This document shows positions 18,468 through 28,700 of a DNA stretch of 64,000 nucleotides, piece after piece. The position numbers and the translations under genes were made by a program. Location of the stretch: NCBI RefSeq assembly GCF_014651535.1, contig NZ_BMXB01000002.1, positions 124,001 to 188,000 on the forward strand, in the 5' to 3' direction. The notes under the pieces are model-generated. The model was not told the DNA's origin, made no database searches, and saw only the letters and a list, made by a program, of their open reading frames with translations. Position 1 is the first letter of the stretch. The number at the start of each line of letters is the position of its first letter. The stretch comes from Salinimicrobium marinum. Its GTDB lineage: Bacteria > Bacteroidota > Bacteroidia > Flavobacteriales > Flavobacteriaceae.

Positions 18468-19366
18468 AAAACCTTGGCGTCTTCGGGGATGGGTGTATTG
18501 CGGTGCTTCCATCTTTTATGGGTCCACAAATAATATTCAGGTGCACTGTAGATCTGCTGTTCAAGGTAGTTGAAATAATCACGAGTTATTTTAAATTTTT
18601 CTTCTTCCGCAGGATTATAGGAAATAGTTTTAAAAGTGGCTTCATAGAAGCCTCTTTTCTTTTTTTCTACATGAAGGTACACCACTGCCATGTCTAATTC
18701 TTTAGACAGTTTTTCCGTACCCATAAACACAGGGACTTTATTTCCCATAAATTCTGTCCAGCCCTTGGTTCGGTTGATCTTAGGGGATTGATCTGCGATC
18801 ATAGCATAAACCCCTAAGATGCCGTTTTTTTCATTTCTTGTAATCTGTTTGGTGGCCGTTACAGTAGAAATCAATTCTCCCTGAAACCTTCCTCTAATAT
18901 CTTTAGCCATTTTATCAAAAAAGGGATTTTTCACTTTTTTGTATATCCCAAAGCCACGATACTCCAGTCCATATAATTGGAGAGCATTCATCCATTCGTA
19001 ACTGGCATAGTGACCACAGGCAAGAATGATACTTTTATCCATGGTCCTTATTTTCTGCACCTCCTCCATATTGGTGAAGGCAAATCTTCTTTTAAGTTCG
19101 GTATCTGAAATGGAAATGCTTTTTACCATTTCCAAAAACATGTCTACCATGTGCCTATAAAACTTCTTTTCGATTCTTTTCCTTTCTTCAGAAGACTTTT
19201 CAGGAAATACCAGCTCAAGGTTCTCTTTTACCGTTTTTCTTCTGTATCCAACAACATAGTACACAAAAAAGAAAACCATATCAGAAAACATGTAAAATAA
19301 CGAAAATGGTAGAATAGAGACCAGCCATAACATAGGGTAAACCAGCCAAAAAACTAAACGCTGCAT
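18464..19366 (-). CDS. LpxL/HtrB-family lipid A-type acyltransferase
   Basis: The protein has 300 residues from the ATG at 19366 (MQRLVFWLVYPMLW); an upstream ATG at 19405 would add 13 residues ahead of the membrane anchor. An N-terminal hydrophobic segment (residues 5-40) is followed by the acyltransferase motif HYASYE (His-119, Glu-124, the HX4D/E catalytic pair) and a later DQSPKINRTKGWTEFMG stretch, which matches the family. These inner-membrane enzymes add secondary acyl chains to lipid A. An aminolipid acyltransferase role is also possible. It is divergent from the rhomboid gene with a 54-base gap. Confidence 0.85.
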   Translation of the reverse strand: MQRLVFWLVYPMLWLVSILPFSLFYMFSDMVFFFVYYVVGYRRKTVKENLELVFPEKSSEERKRIEKKFYRHMVDMFLEMVKSISISDTELKRRFAFTNMEEVQKIRTMDKSIILACGHYASYEWMNALQLYGLEYRGFGIYKKVKNPFFDKMAKDIRGRFQGELISTVTATKQITRNEKNGILGVYAMIADQSPKINRTKGWTEFMGNKVPVFMGTEKLSKELDMAVVYLHVEKKKRGFYEATFKTISYNPAEEEKFKITRDYFNYLEQQIYSAPEYYLWTHKRWKHRNTPIPEDAKVF

Positions 19367-19420
19367 GAACAAATGATTTAGGCAAATATATGCTATATTT
19401 GGCACTAAACAGAAGCATCT

Positions 19421-20071
19421 ATGGGAGATTTACACCTGGTGACCATCATGATTATCGCAGCAAATGTCATTATTTCATTTAAAGGTTTTAAAGATTACAC
19501 TTTTTTTGAAAAATATAAATTTAACATCGGGGCTATTAAAAGAGGAGAGAAAATAAGAGTGTTTTCCTCCGGATTTTTGCATGTTGATACCGGGCATCTC
19601 TTTTTGAACATGCTTACATTATACTTTTTTGCCGATGTGGTAATAGAATCCCTTGGCAGTGCACAATTTCTTCTTGTTTACCTTGCCAGCCTACTTCTTG
19701 GAAATTTTCTTTCCTACTTCTTCCATAAAGATGAGCTTAGTTATAATGCGGTAGGGGCGAGTGGCGCAGTTTCGGGTATAATTTATGCAGCAATACTTTT
19801 GTATCCGGAAATGAGTTTATATATGTTCTTTATTCCTATTCCTATCCCGGCGTACGTTTTTGGTATTGGTTACATGTTATATTCGATCTACGGAATGAAG
19901 AAAAGGGTAGGAAATATTGGTCATGATGCTCATTTTGGAGGTGCAGTAGGAGGGTATATTTTAACATTGTTATTGGCTCCGTGGATTTTAAGTGCACATT
20001 TATTAATGGTGATCCTGCTGGCTGTGCCTATTGTTTTATTGTTCATCCTTCAAAAATCTGGCAGAATATAA
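19421..20071 (+). CDS. Rhomboid family intramembrane serine protease
   Basis: The protein has 216 residues with about six membrane segments. The catalytic serine lies in GASGAVSG (Ser-114), and the histidine in HDAHFGGAVGGY (His-171). HLFLNMLTLYFF (59-70) is the conserved oxyanion-side histidine-asparagine helix. Rhomboids cut transmembrane substrates within the bilayer. Substrates here are unknown. A TATATTTG at 19394-19401 may be its -7 element, with no good -33. Confidence 0.9.
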   Translation: MGDLHLVTIMIIAANVIISFKGFKDYTFFEKYKFNIGAIKRGEKIRVFSSGFLHVDTGHLFLNMLTLYFFADVVIESLGSAQFLLVYLASLLLGNFLSYFFHKDELSYNAVGASGAVSGIIYAAILLYPEMSLYMFFIPIPIPAYVFGIGYMLYSIYGMKKRVGNIGHDAHFGGAVGGYILTLLLAPWILSAHLLMVILLAVPIVLLFILQKSGRI

Positions 20072-20110
20072 ATTCTGACATTCATTTACTTAAAATTAAA
20101 TTAGAAACTT

Positions 20111-20800
20111 ATGAAAAAAACATCCATTCTTTTGGCTATCCTGTTTACAGTAGTAGCTTTTGGTCAACAACAACAAAAAAATACAGTTACTGTTACCGGG
20201 GAAGGTACTGTGTATGTGGTGCCCGACAAAGTATTGATCAAAGCGCGAATCGAACATTCGGGAGACTCTCCAGCAGAAGTGAAGCGCCAAAATGACGAAG
20301 TTGTAAACAATATTTTCGAATATCTGGAGTCACAGGATATCCCTTCTGAGAACATAAGATCTGAATATATCAACCTTAACAAAGACTATGACTACAATTT
20401 AAAGGAACATAAATATTCAGCAAATCAGGCTATTTCTATTCAGCTGGATGATCTGAAAAAGTATGAGGATATCATGAGCGGACTGTTAGGGTCTGGATTA
20501 AACAGGATTGACGGGGTACAGTTCCAGACTTCCAGAAAAGAGGAATTAAAATCGGAGGCCCGTCGTCAGGCGATGTTAAATTCAAAGAAAAAAGCAAATG
20601 AACTGGCACAGGCACTAGATCAATCTATTGGAAGTGCTGTATCTATTTCCGAAACAGAATCTAACGGTTTTCAGCCTGTTGCAAGGATGATGGAAATGAA
20701 AAATGACAGTGGTTCTGGGGGACAAACGATAGCTCCCGGAGAAATGGAGATTACGGTTAAGGTTAATGTTTCATTTGAGCTGGGTTCTTCCGGTAAATAA
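20111..20800 (+). CDS. SIMPL-domain (DUF541) exported protein
   Basis: The protein has 229 residues with a cleavable signal peptide (MKKTSILLAILFTVVAFG). The rest is a SIMPL domain: VTVTGEGTVYVVPDKVLI near the start, GVQFQTS in the middle and MEITVKVNVSFEL at the end. Related proteins include BP26 of Brucella and YggE of E. coli, and act in the periplasm or outer membrane with no agreed function. It follows the rhomboid gene by 39 bases, so may be co-transcribed, and ends in a strong hairpin. Confidence 0.85.
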   Translation: MKKTSILLAILFTVVAFGQQQQKNTVTVTGEGTVYVVPDKVLIKARIEHSGDSPAEVKRQNDEVVNNIFEYLESQDIPSENIRSEYINLNKDYDYNLKEHKYSANQAISIQLDDLKKYEDIMSGLLGSGLNRIDGVQFQTSRKEELKSEARRQAMLNSKKKANELAQALDQSIGSAVSISETESNGFQPVARMMEMKNDSGSGGQTIAPGEMEITVKVNVSFELGSSGK

Positions 20801-20814
20801 GGAGAAATTACTTT

Positions 20815-20851
20815 AACAACAAAGGCTGTCCATGGGGCAGCCTTTGTTGTT
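20815..20851. terminator. Likely bidirectional terminator
   Basis: A 14-base perfect stem AACAACAAAGGCTG/CAGCCTTTGTTGTT (20815-20828 with 20838-20851) lies between convergent genes. T runs on both sides are short. Confidence 0.7.
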
Positions 20852-20868
20852 TATGTTTAAATTTATTC

Positions 20869-21981
20869 TTAGTCCAGTAGTTCTGCTACTTTATTTTCCA
20901 GGTCTTTACCACGAAGATCTTTTGCTATAATTACCCCGTTTTCGTCAAGTAAAAATGCAGCAGGAATCGCTCTTATTCCATATTCTGCTGCAACCGGATC
21001 CTGCCAGAACATCAGGTTTGAGACATGGTTCCATTGCAGGTTGTCTTCTGAAATTGCCTGCTCCCATTTATCTTTTTGTCCCGGACGGTCCAGAGAAACT
21101 CCCAGGATATTCAATCCTTTGTCATGATATTTTTCATATACCCTTACAATATTTGGATTCTCATCTCTACAAGGTTTGCACCATGACGCCCAAAAATCAA
21201 CTAAAGTAACTTTTCCCAACGCATCCTTTAGTGCAAGTTCTTCTCCATCGGGCGTAGGGGCAGTAAACTCGGGTGCTTTGCTTCCAATTTCCACTTTACT
21301 CATCTGGGAAATTGTAGTATCAGCCATTTTTCCAAGATTAGAATTCTGAACTTCAGTAGAAAGGGAATTATAAAGTTCTTTAAGTTCCGAAGAAGGAACC
21401 ATTTTTGAATTTGCTATTTCCTGCAGGATCATAGCCGAAACCAGCGAATTTGGATTTTCTTTTACGATCTCCTGCAAACGGTTCATGTGCTGTTCAGATA
21501 GTTCTTCCTGTTTAAGTTGCAGTCGGTTTACTTCCATTGAATCATTCTGGCGAAAAGCTGCGATCATGGCAGTACGATTTTCCGACTGGATTTGATTCGC
21601 CTTGCGGGCATCTTTTATATAGGAATAAAGGATCTCATTATCTTCTCCGCCTGAAACTTCAGAAGAGAATAAACTGTCTTTATATATTTTGAATTCAATA
21701 GGATTATTGTCAGCAACGAAAAGTACATTTCCCCTTGCTCCTTCAATGGTTAGAAAACTTAGGGTAGGTTTTTCTTTTTCAGGAAGATCGGCCGAAAATT
21801 TACCATCCTTTATCTCCATCGTATCGATAGTGGTGGTCTGGTTGTTGTTTTCATTCAGTTCGGCTACATAAATTTTTTGACCGTCAGTAGCATTTTCTAT
21901 AGTTCCGCTAATGGAGTATCCCGATTCTTCCTGGCAGGAAACCAGCAGGGAAAGGACACCTATAAACAATATTTTTCGCAT
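20869..21981 (-). CDS. TlpA-like thiol-disulfide oxidoreductase lipoprotein with DUF4369
   Basis: The protein has 370 residues from the ATG at 21981 (MRKILFIGVL, lipobox LVSC). Residues 20-120 are the beta-rich DUF4369 domain (YSISGTIENATDGQKIYVAE). After a helical linker, residues 235-370 form a TlpA-type thioredoxin fold with the CXXC active site WASWCKPC. Such Bacteroidota proteins reduce disulfides in the periplasm. Partners are unknown. It is not in an obvious operon. Confidence 0.9.
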   Translation of the reverse strand: MRKILFIGVLSLLVSCQEESGYSISGTIENATDGQKIYVAELNENNNQTTTIDTMEIKDGKFSADLPEKEKPTLSFLTIEGARGNVLFVADNNPIEFKIYKDSLFSSEVSGGEDNEILYSYIKDARKANQIQSENRTAMIAAFRQNDSMEVNRLQLKQEELSEQHMNRLQEIVKENPNSLVSAMILQEIANSKMVPSSELKELYNSLSTEVQNSNLGKMADTTISQMSKVEIGSKAPEFTAPTPDGEELALKDALGKVTLVDFWASWCKPCRDENPNIVRVYEKYHDKGLNILGVSLDRPGQKDKWEQAISEDNLQWNHVSNLMFWQDPVAAEYGIRAIPAAFLLDENGVIIAKDLRGKDLENKVAELLD

Positions 21982-22100
21982 AATAAATTTAATTTTCGCA
22001 AAAATAGGGAACAGAAAACTCATAGCCTCTTAATTTTTAAATAATTGTTAATATGACAGGAGGGACCGTCGGAGCTCAAAAAATAAATTAATTTTAACAT

Positions 22101-24470
22101 ATGAAGAACCAAAAGAATTTTCCTCTTGAAATACGAATTAGTTTCCATAAGATCATTGATGAATACCGGAAGCAGTTAGATGTAGAAACCAGTAGTATTT
22201 CCCGAAAGTACATAGAAGAAATGCTGGAATATGTTTCTTCTTTTCCGGCATTGACAGAAGGAATTACCGAGGAAGAGGAACTGGTAAAATTTAAAGATCC
22301 AGTAAGGATCTTGCTCAAGGATCTTTTTCCTGCAATATTGTCCAATAACCAGATCAAGGCTATCTCTGTGCCTTTTCACAATACAATTTTCAACTCTACC
22401 CAAAAATTCCGGGAGATCCTTACACAGGCCGGAGACGGCTATGATTTATGCATGCGAAACCTGAATGAGAACATTGATTATATTTTCGCATGTGTTATGA
22501 TCCTGAATAATTATTACGGATATAATATTGATTTTTCTCGACCTCTTTACTATGATATTCCCGATGAAAATGGGATTATGAGACATTACCGGATTGAACT
22601 CAATTCTGATTTCATTGAGATATTTCCTACCGAAAATGCAAAAGACATCACAGAAGACGATGTGGATGACCTCATCCAGAACATGGAGGAAGTAGAACTT
22701 TGGAAAGAAATGTTTCCTCCCGGAAGCTGGATTTTTAAAGGATTTACTATTATAACCCTTACAGATGTCACTGTAGATGATGCAATTTCAGATCTTAAAA
22801 CCACGCTGTTGCAACGAAATACTTCCAGTGAAGAAGAGCTTCAGAAGTTTCAGGAGATATTTAGGTCTATATATAAAATTTCCGATCTACAGGTTGGTTT
22901 TACCGTGTTTAACGAACAGGATAGCACCTTTGCAAAGATGGAAAATGGCACCAACAGTTTCATTTTGGGAAGTGATAATGAGAATGCCTGCAAAGCTGCG
23001 GTTGGAGAAATTCCTTTTGAAGCTTTGGTGCAGAATCAATCCTTCTTTATTATTTCTAATCTTGAAGCCTATGGGAAAAAAACTTCCAAAAATCAATTAT
23101 ATCAGAATTTGAAAAGAAAAGGAGCTAAAAGCGTTATCCTGGCGCCCATTGCAAAAAGCCAGCGGCTTTTAGCTATTCTTGAATTGATTTCTTTCGGTAA
23201 AAATGAACTTAACAGTGTTAATGCAACCAAACTGGATGAAATTCTTCCTTACATAGTAACAGCAGTAGAGAGAAGTAAATCTGAATTCGAAAACAGGATA
23301 AAAGCTGTGATCCAGAGCGAATGTACCTCTATTCATCCAAGTGTTTTATGGGCTTTTGAAAAGGAGGCGCGGCAATTCATTAAGGATATAGAAAGGGATG
23401 GTCTCGCTTCTTTCAAAGATGTTGTTTTTGAAGACATTCACCCGCTTTACGGTCAAATAGATATTGTCGCTTCTTCGGAAGCAAGAAATAATGCAATTCA
23501 GAAAGATTTACTTTTTCAACTGAATTTTATTCAGGATATCATTGAGGAAGCAAGTGAGCAGGAAAACCTGGTGATCTATGAGCAGGTAGATTTCAGGATA
23601 AAGGAATTTATTGAAGATCTGGAGAATAACCTGAATGCTTCGAGTGAACAAAAGGTTTTTAATTTACTTCAAAAGGAAATAAATCCGTTATTAGATCATA
23701 TTCAGAATCAGGGTGATCATTTAAAATCAAGAGTAGAGGAGTACAGGCAAAAAATCAGTTCAGATTCCGGAATTCTTTACAATCACCGGAAAGATTATGA
23801 TGAAGCTGTACAGCAAATAAACCGTACCATGGCCAGGTACCTGGACCGGCAACAAATCGAAGCTCAGAAAATTTATCCTCATTACTTTGAGCGTTATAAA
23901 ACTGATGGTGTTGATCACAATATTTATCTTGGAGAATCTTTGACAAGCAACAGTCAGAACCCTTTTGATAAGGTGTATTTGTACAACCTGAGATTATGGC
24001 AGTTAAGGACCATGTGTGAAATGGAAAACAGGTTCTACAGAATTCAGGAAAATATGCCTTTGATGCTGGAAGCTGCATCCCTGATTCTCGTTTTCAATAA
24101 TACGCTGTCTATTCGTTACAGAATGGATGAGAAACAATTTGATGTGGACGGAACCTATAACGCCCGATATGAGATCATTAAAAAACGGATTGATAAAGCT
24201 TGTGTGAAAGACACCGGGGAACGAATTACCCAAAAAGGTAAAATTGTGATCATTTACTCCCAGCGCAGTGATGAAAGAGAGTATTTGCGGTACATAAAAT
24301 ACCTTCAGGCCAAAAAATATCTTGGTGAGAAGGTGGAACTTCTTGAACTGGAAGATGTGCAGGGGGTAGTAGGTCTTAAAGCCATTAGGGTGGAGGTGTT
24401 GTACACATTGGATGATTCTTCTTCAGAGAATATCATTACCTATGAAGATCTCATGGACCAGTTAAACTAA
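22101..24470 (+). CDS. Large cytoplasmic GAF-domain-like protein of unknown role
   Basis: The protein has 789 residues and no signal peptide or membrane segment. It begins MKNQKNFPLEIRISFHKIID. Residues about 255-400 have the pattern of a GAF domain (LQVGFTVFNEQ, KGAKSVILAPIAKS, LLAILELIS). The stretch FEDIHPLYGQIDIVASSEAR around residue 450 matches a family of flavobacterial GAF proteins I remember. The remaining parts are helical. I saw no kinase, cyclase or HTH motif, so output is unclear. The convergent neighbour at 24462 overlaps its stop region by nine bases. Confidence 0.6.
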   Translation: MKNQKNFPLEIRISFHKIIDEYRKQLDVETSSISRKYIEEMLEYVSSFPALTEGITEEEELVKFKDPVRILLKDLFPAILSNNQIKAISVPFHNTIFNSTQKFREILTQAGDGYDLCMRNLNENIDYIFACVMILNNYYGYNIDFSRPLYYDIPDENGIMRHYRIELNSDFIEIFPTENAKDITEDDVDDLIQNMEEVELWKEMFPPGSWIFKGFTIITLTDVTVDDAISDLKTTLLQRNTSSEEELQKFQEIFRSIYKISDLQVGFTVFNEQDSTFAKMENGTNSFILGSDNENACKAAVGEIPFEALVQNQSFFIISNLEAYGKKTSKNQLYQNLKRKGAKSVILAPIAKSQRLLAILELISFGKNELNSVNATKLDEILPYIVTAVERSKSEFENRIKAVIQSECTSIHPSVLWAFEKEARQFIKDIERDGLASFKDVVFEDIHPLYGQIDIVASSEARNNAIQKDLLFQLNFIQDIIEEASEQENLVIYEQVDFRIKEFIEDLENNLNASSEQKVFNLLQKEINPLLDHIQNQGDHLKSRVEEYRQKISSDSGILYNHRKDYDEAVQQINRTMARYLDRQQIEAQKIYPHYFERYKTDGVDHNIYLGESLTSNSQNPFDKVYLYNLRLWQLRTMCEMENRFYRIQENMPLMLEAASLILVFNNTLSIRYRMDEKQFDVDGTYNARYEIIKKRIDKACVKDTGERITQKGKIVIIYSQRSDEREYLRYIKYLQAKKYLGEKVELLELEDVQGVVGLKAIRVEVLYTLDDSSSENIITYEDLMDQLN

Positions 24471-25649
24471 ATAATAAGTGACAATAAAACATATAACAGA
24501 AAGAATAATACCTGTCATGAAAATATTATAGGTGATCCTCAGTAATCGATACTTTCGGTTAAGAACGACTCCTAGCATGTAAAGATCCTTCATTAGAGAC
24601 TCATAAACCAATCCCTGATCCTCAATGATCTCATTCATAGCCCATTCAAACTGATCGTAAGGCATACGATGGAAATTTCCGAAAAACAACACATTTATTT
24701 CCCTGTTTTTGACCTGTTCGCGGGTGAATTCTCCCGTGGTCACATCGGGACGTGTAGACATTATTGCTCCAATAATAGAAGCCACACTAAAGAAAATAAG
24801 GACAAGTGTTGGCAACATCAATTCCACGCTACTGGTGGGAGCCGTAAGATCGGGTATTAAATTGGCGATCAAAAGAGAGATGATAATGGCATTTACCGAA
24901 AGTAGAATATTCGCTTTGGCATCTGCAATATCACTTAATTTTATATGGTTTCGCATTGTCACCCGGAAAAGGGTCTGTATCCCACGATCTGGGTTTTCAT
25001 TTTTATAACGAGCTTTTAATCGTGCCTTGACTTCCTCTTTTTCAATTTTCTTTTTAGATTTCTTTTCTTTATTTAATAATGCAAGTAGATTGTCATGTTT
25101 ACCTTCTTCCCAGTTCTCTATTGCAAAAGGTGTATAATATTGGTGTTTCTTGGTAAAGAGCTTGATGTTTTGCTGTACCCATTCTCTAACCGTAAAATTC
25201 TTGATCTTTTGTAAATGGAGTTCCTGCCTTAAAAGTTCACTGATTTCTTCAAAATATTCTTTTGAGAGATGAGAGGTATCTGCATCTTTAATGATTTTCT
25301 CAACAAGATCTGCCGGTTCTTTGCTGGGGATGGTGGCGAGAATAATCCTTGACACCTCCTTTATAAGATTCTCATCTGCACCGTTTTCCTTCAAAAACGC
25401 CTGTGCCATTCTTGCACTTTCTTCCTCATGACCGCGATATTCGGCGGTATATCCAATATCATGTAACCAGGCTGCCAGTAGTAATGGCTCCTGTTGTTTA
25501 ACATGAATTTCAGATTTTTCAATTAATTCTTGAGTACTTTTAACTACCCGTTCGGTGTGTTTATAATTGTGATAAATGAAGGTATTTGGCAATTTGTCTT
25601 TAAAAAGTTCAAAAACAAATTTTTCAGTTTTTTCAACCAGGCTTGTCAT
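24462..25649 (-). CDS. HD-domain phosphohydrolase fused to PycTM-like (Pycsar effector family) membrane domain
   Basis: The protein has 395 residues from the ATG at 25649; an upstream ATG at 25697 is possible. Residues 20-165 are an HD phosphohydrolase: HNYKHTERVV, AAWLHDIGYT (His-Asp) and KDADTSHLS. A charged linker (residues 190-235) leads to a C-terminal region with RNHIKLSDIADAKANILLS followed by membrane segments near residues 260-280, 293-315 and 370-393. That region matches the PycTM/DUF5706 family, known from Pycsar anti-phage systems where a cyclase makes cCMP or cUMP and the effector damages the membrane. No cyclase is next to it, and such fusions are widespread in flavobacteria, so a housekeeping nucleotide-sensing role is equally likely. 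Confidence 0.75.
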   Translation of the reverse strand: MTSLVEKTEKFVFELFKDKLPNTFIYHNYKHTERVVKSTQELIEKSEIHVKQQEPLLLAAWLHDIGYTAEYRGHEEESARMAQAFLKENGADENLIKEVSRIILATIPSKEPADLVEKIIKDADTSHLSKEYFEEISELLRQELHLQKIKNFTVREWVQQNIKLFTKKHQYYTPFAIENWEEGKHDNLLALLNKEKKSKKKIEKEEVKARLKARYKNENPDRGIQTLFRVTMRNHIKLSDIADAKANILLSVNAIIISLLIANLIPDLTAPTSSVELMLPTLVLIFFSVASIIGAIMSTRPDVTTGEFTREQVKNREINVLFFGNFHRMPYDQFEWAMNEIIEDQGLVYESLMKDLYMLGVVLNRKYRLLRITYNIFMTGIILSVICFIVTYYLV

Positions 25650-25706
25650 TAAGTATAGGTTAGGTTTGCAAGCCAAATTACAAAAAAAAATCCCCAATCA
25701 ATTTGT

Positions 25707-28700
25707 ATGAAAAAAAATAACATATTTCTAACAACTCTTATTTGCGCCTTATTTTCCGGCTGTTCAAGCTTGCAGAAATCGTATTACAAGGAAGGAGAAT
25801 CTAAAGAAGATTTTGCTTATCCCGTAGACAAAGAAATAGAAAGATCATTTTATCTTCTGGGTGATGGCGGATATTCTGTTCCGGGAGGAAGTTCTGAAGG
25901 TTTGCTGGCGTTTAAAACCTATATAGATTCGGTAAAGCAGATCGGAAATTATACGTTGTTTCTGGGAGATAACATTTATCCTGAAGGGTTGGAAGCAGAA
26001 GGTGATCCCAACAGAGAAAATTCTGAATATCGTCTGGATGCCCAGATCGATGCCGTTGAGAATTACGACGGAAAAATTCTTTTTATGCCTGGAAATCACG
26101 ACTGGTATAATCAAGGCCTGATTGGACTGAAACGGCAAGAAGATTATCTGCAAAAAAAGCTGGAAAGGGATGATATTTTTGCTCCAAAAGCTGGTTGTGC
26201 TTTGCAAAGTATAGATATTTCTGAGGACATCCAGCTACTGGTTGTAGATTCTCAATGGTATCTTGAAGATTGGGATGATAATCCTAAAATCAACGATAAT
26301 TGCCCCGAAATCAAAACCCGGGAAGCTATGTTCCTTGAAGTAGAATCTGAACTCAAGAAAAATCAGAATAAAACAGTGGTTTTTGCCATTCATCATCCTC
26401 TGTATACTAATGGTCTTCATGGAGGAAATTTCCATTTTAATAACCACTTGTATCCCACGCAAAGAAAAATTCCATTACCTATTCTAGGTTCCCTGGTGAC
26501 TCTTTTCAGAACTACTGGTGGAGTTTCTTCTACAGATACCCAAAATGAACGGTATAAATATATGAGACAGCGCCTGGAAACGATTGCGGGAAAATGGGGT
26601 AATGTTGTATTTGTATCAGGCCATGATCATTCATTACAATATATAGAGGAGGATTATATTAAACAGATCGTTTCAGGATCTGCTTCCAAAGCTTCTTTCG
26701 TGGGGCTTCGAGATAATGGATTGTTTGCATATTCGGGTCAGGGTTTTGCCGTTCTTGACATTTTTAAAGATGGCTCCTCCTGGGCCAGTTTCTATGGAAG
26801 TGAGGACAAAAAGCCAAAGCTGCTTTATCAAAAAGAGATTTTTAAGAAGCCGGAAGTTTTTAATATAGATACTTTGTCTACCAATTTTCCGAGGACTGTG
26901 AAAGCTACAGTTTATGAACCTGAAGAAAACGAGAAGAGTGACATTTACGAGAGTATATGGGGAGATCGATACAGGGAATTATACAGTACAGAAGTAGAAG
27001 TAAGGATAGCAGATCTTGATACGCTGTATGGAGGGCTGGAACCCATGAGAAAAGGAGGTGGTCACCAAACCAATTCTGTAAGGGTGAAGGATAGTCTGGA
27101 CCGTGAGTACAATTTCAGGATGCTTAGAAAGGATGCAGTTCAATTTCTTCAAACGGTAGCGTTTAAAAACAAGCCTGTTACCGAACAATTTGAGAATACA
27201 CTTGCTGAGGAAGTCATTGAGGATTTCTATACCTCCTCACATCCTTTTGCTTTTTTAACCATTCCTACCCTGGCAGATGCCATTGGGGTCCTGCATACAA
27301 ATCCGGAATTATATTTTCTTCCGAAGCAACCGAAGCTGGGGAAATATAATGCAGAACATGGAGGAGAGATTTATATGATTGAAGAGCGTCCCGAAGAAAA
27401 CTGGTTAAATTATAAAAGTTTTGGTTCTCCAAATCATGATATCCAAAGTACGTCTGGCATGTTTGAAAGACTAAGAAGAGATGAAAAATATACTCTTAAT
27501 GAAGCTTCTTATGTGAAAGCAAGGATTTTTGATATGCTTATCGGTGACTGGGACAGGCATAATGACCAATGGCGATGGGCGGAAATTGAAGATGAAGAAG
27601 GAAACCGAACCTTTGAACCTATACCCAGAGACAGGGATCAGGTTTTCTCTAATTTTGACGGAGCACTCTTTGGATCTCTCCGCGGACTGCTTGGTTTTGC
27701 AAATCAATTTGCTGTTTATGGAGAAGATATTAATGATATTGAATGGTTTAATACAGCAGCAATCGGGTTAGATCGATCGCTGCTTCAAAATGTAGGAAAA
27801 GATACCTGGCTGGAACAGGCACAATTTGTACAGGAGCATGTAACAGATGAAGTTATTGAGCAGGCCTTTGCAGAAATGCCAAAAGAGGCCCAGGGAGATA
27901 TAACTCAGAATCTAATCAAGAAGTTAAAAGGCAGGCGGGATAATATCGTAGATATTTCAATGAGGTATTATGAGCACCTGGCGGGATTAGCTATTGTGAC
28001 CGGAACAGATAAAGATGATTTTATTGATGTTACCCGCCTGGAAGATGGTAGTACAAAGGTGAAGATTACCAGGAATAAAGGAGGGGAACGGGAAGATGTT
28101 TTAAGTGAAAAGATATATTTTCCTGATGAGACAGACGAAATCTGGATCTATGGCTTGGATGATGATGACGAATTTTATGTAGATGGACCCGGGAGAGGGG
28201 AAATTCTTGTGAGAATCATTGGGGGGCAGAACAATGATATTTATAATATCACCAATGGAAATAAAGTCAGAATATATGATCATAAAACTTTGCCTAATAC
28301 TATTGAGAAAAATAACGGAGCCAAAATTAAACTTACCGATGATTACCAAATCAATGTGTACGACAAGGACCGAAAGATTTTTACCTCAAGCAGCCTGTTA
28401 CCTTCAGTAGGATTCAACCCGGATAATGGAGTTATTCTGGGACTGAAAAATACATATACCATTAACGGATTTGAAAGAAACCCTTTTACAGCCAGACACA
28501 GTGTGAGCGCCGGATATTTTTTCGCTACAAATGGATTTGAAGTCAGATACGAAGGAGAGTTTGCAAATGTAATAAGAAACTATAATTTTGGTGTGGGAGC
28601 TTATTATTCTAGTCCTAAAACCACAAGGAACTTCTTCGGATTTGGAAATGAAACCTATAATCCCGATGATGAATTGTCACTAGATTACAATCGCACCAGG

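Noticed and set aside
22101-24470. Histidine kinase or nucleotide cyclase
   Set aside because: No H-box, ATP-lid, GGDEF or cyclase catalytic motif was found; only a GAF-like domain.
24462-25649. Complete Pycsar defence system
   Set aside because: No pyrimidine cyclase gene within the window near it; only a fused effector-like domain is present.
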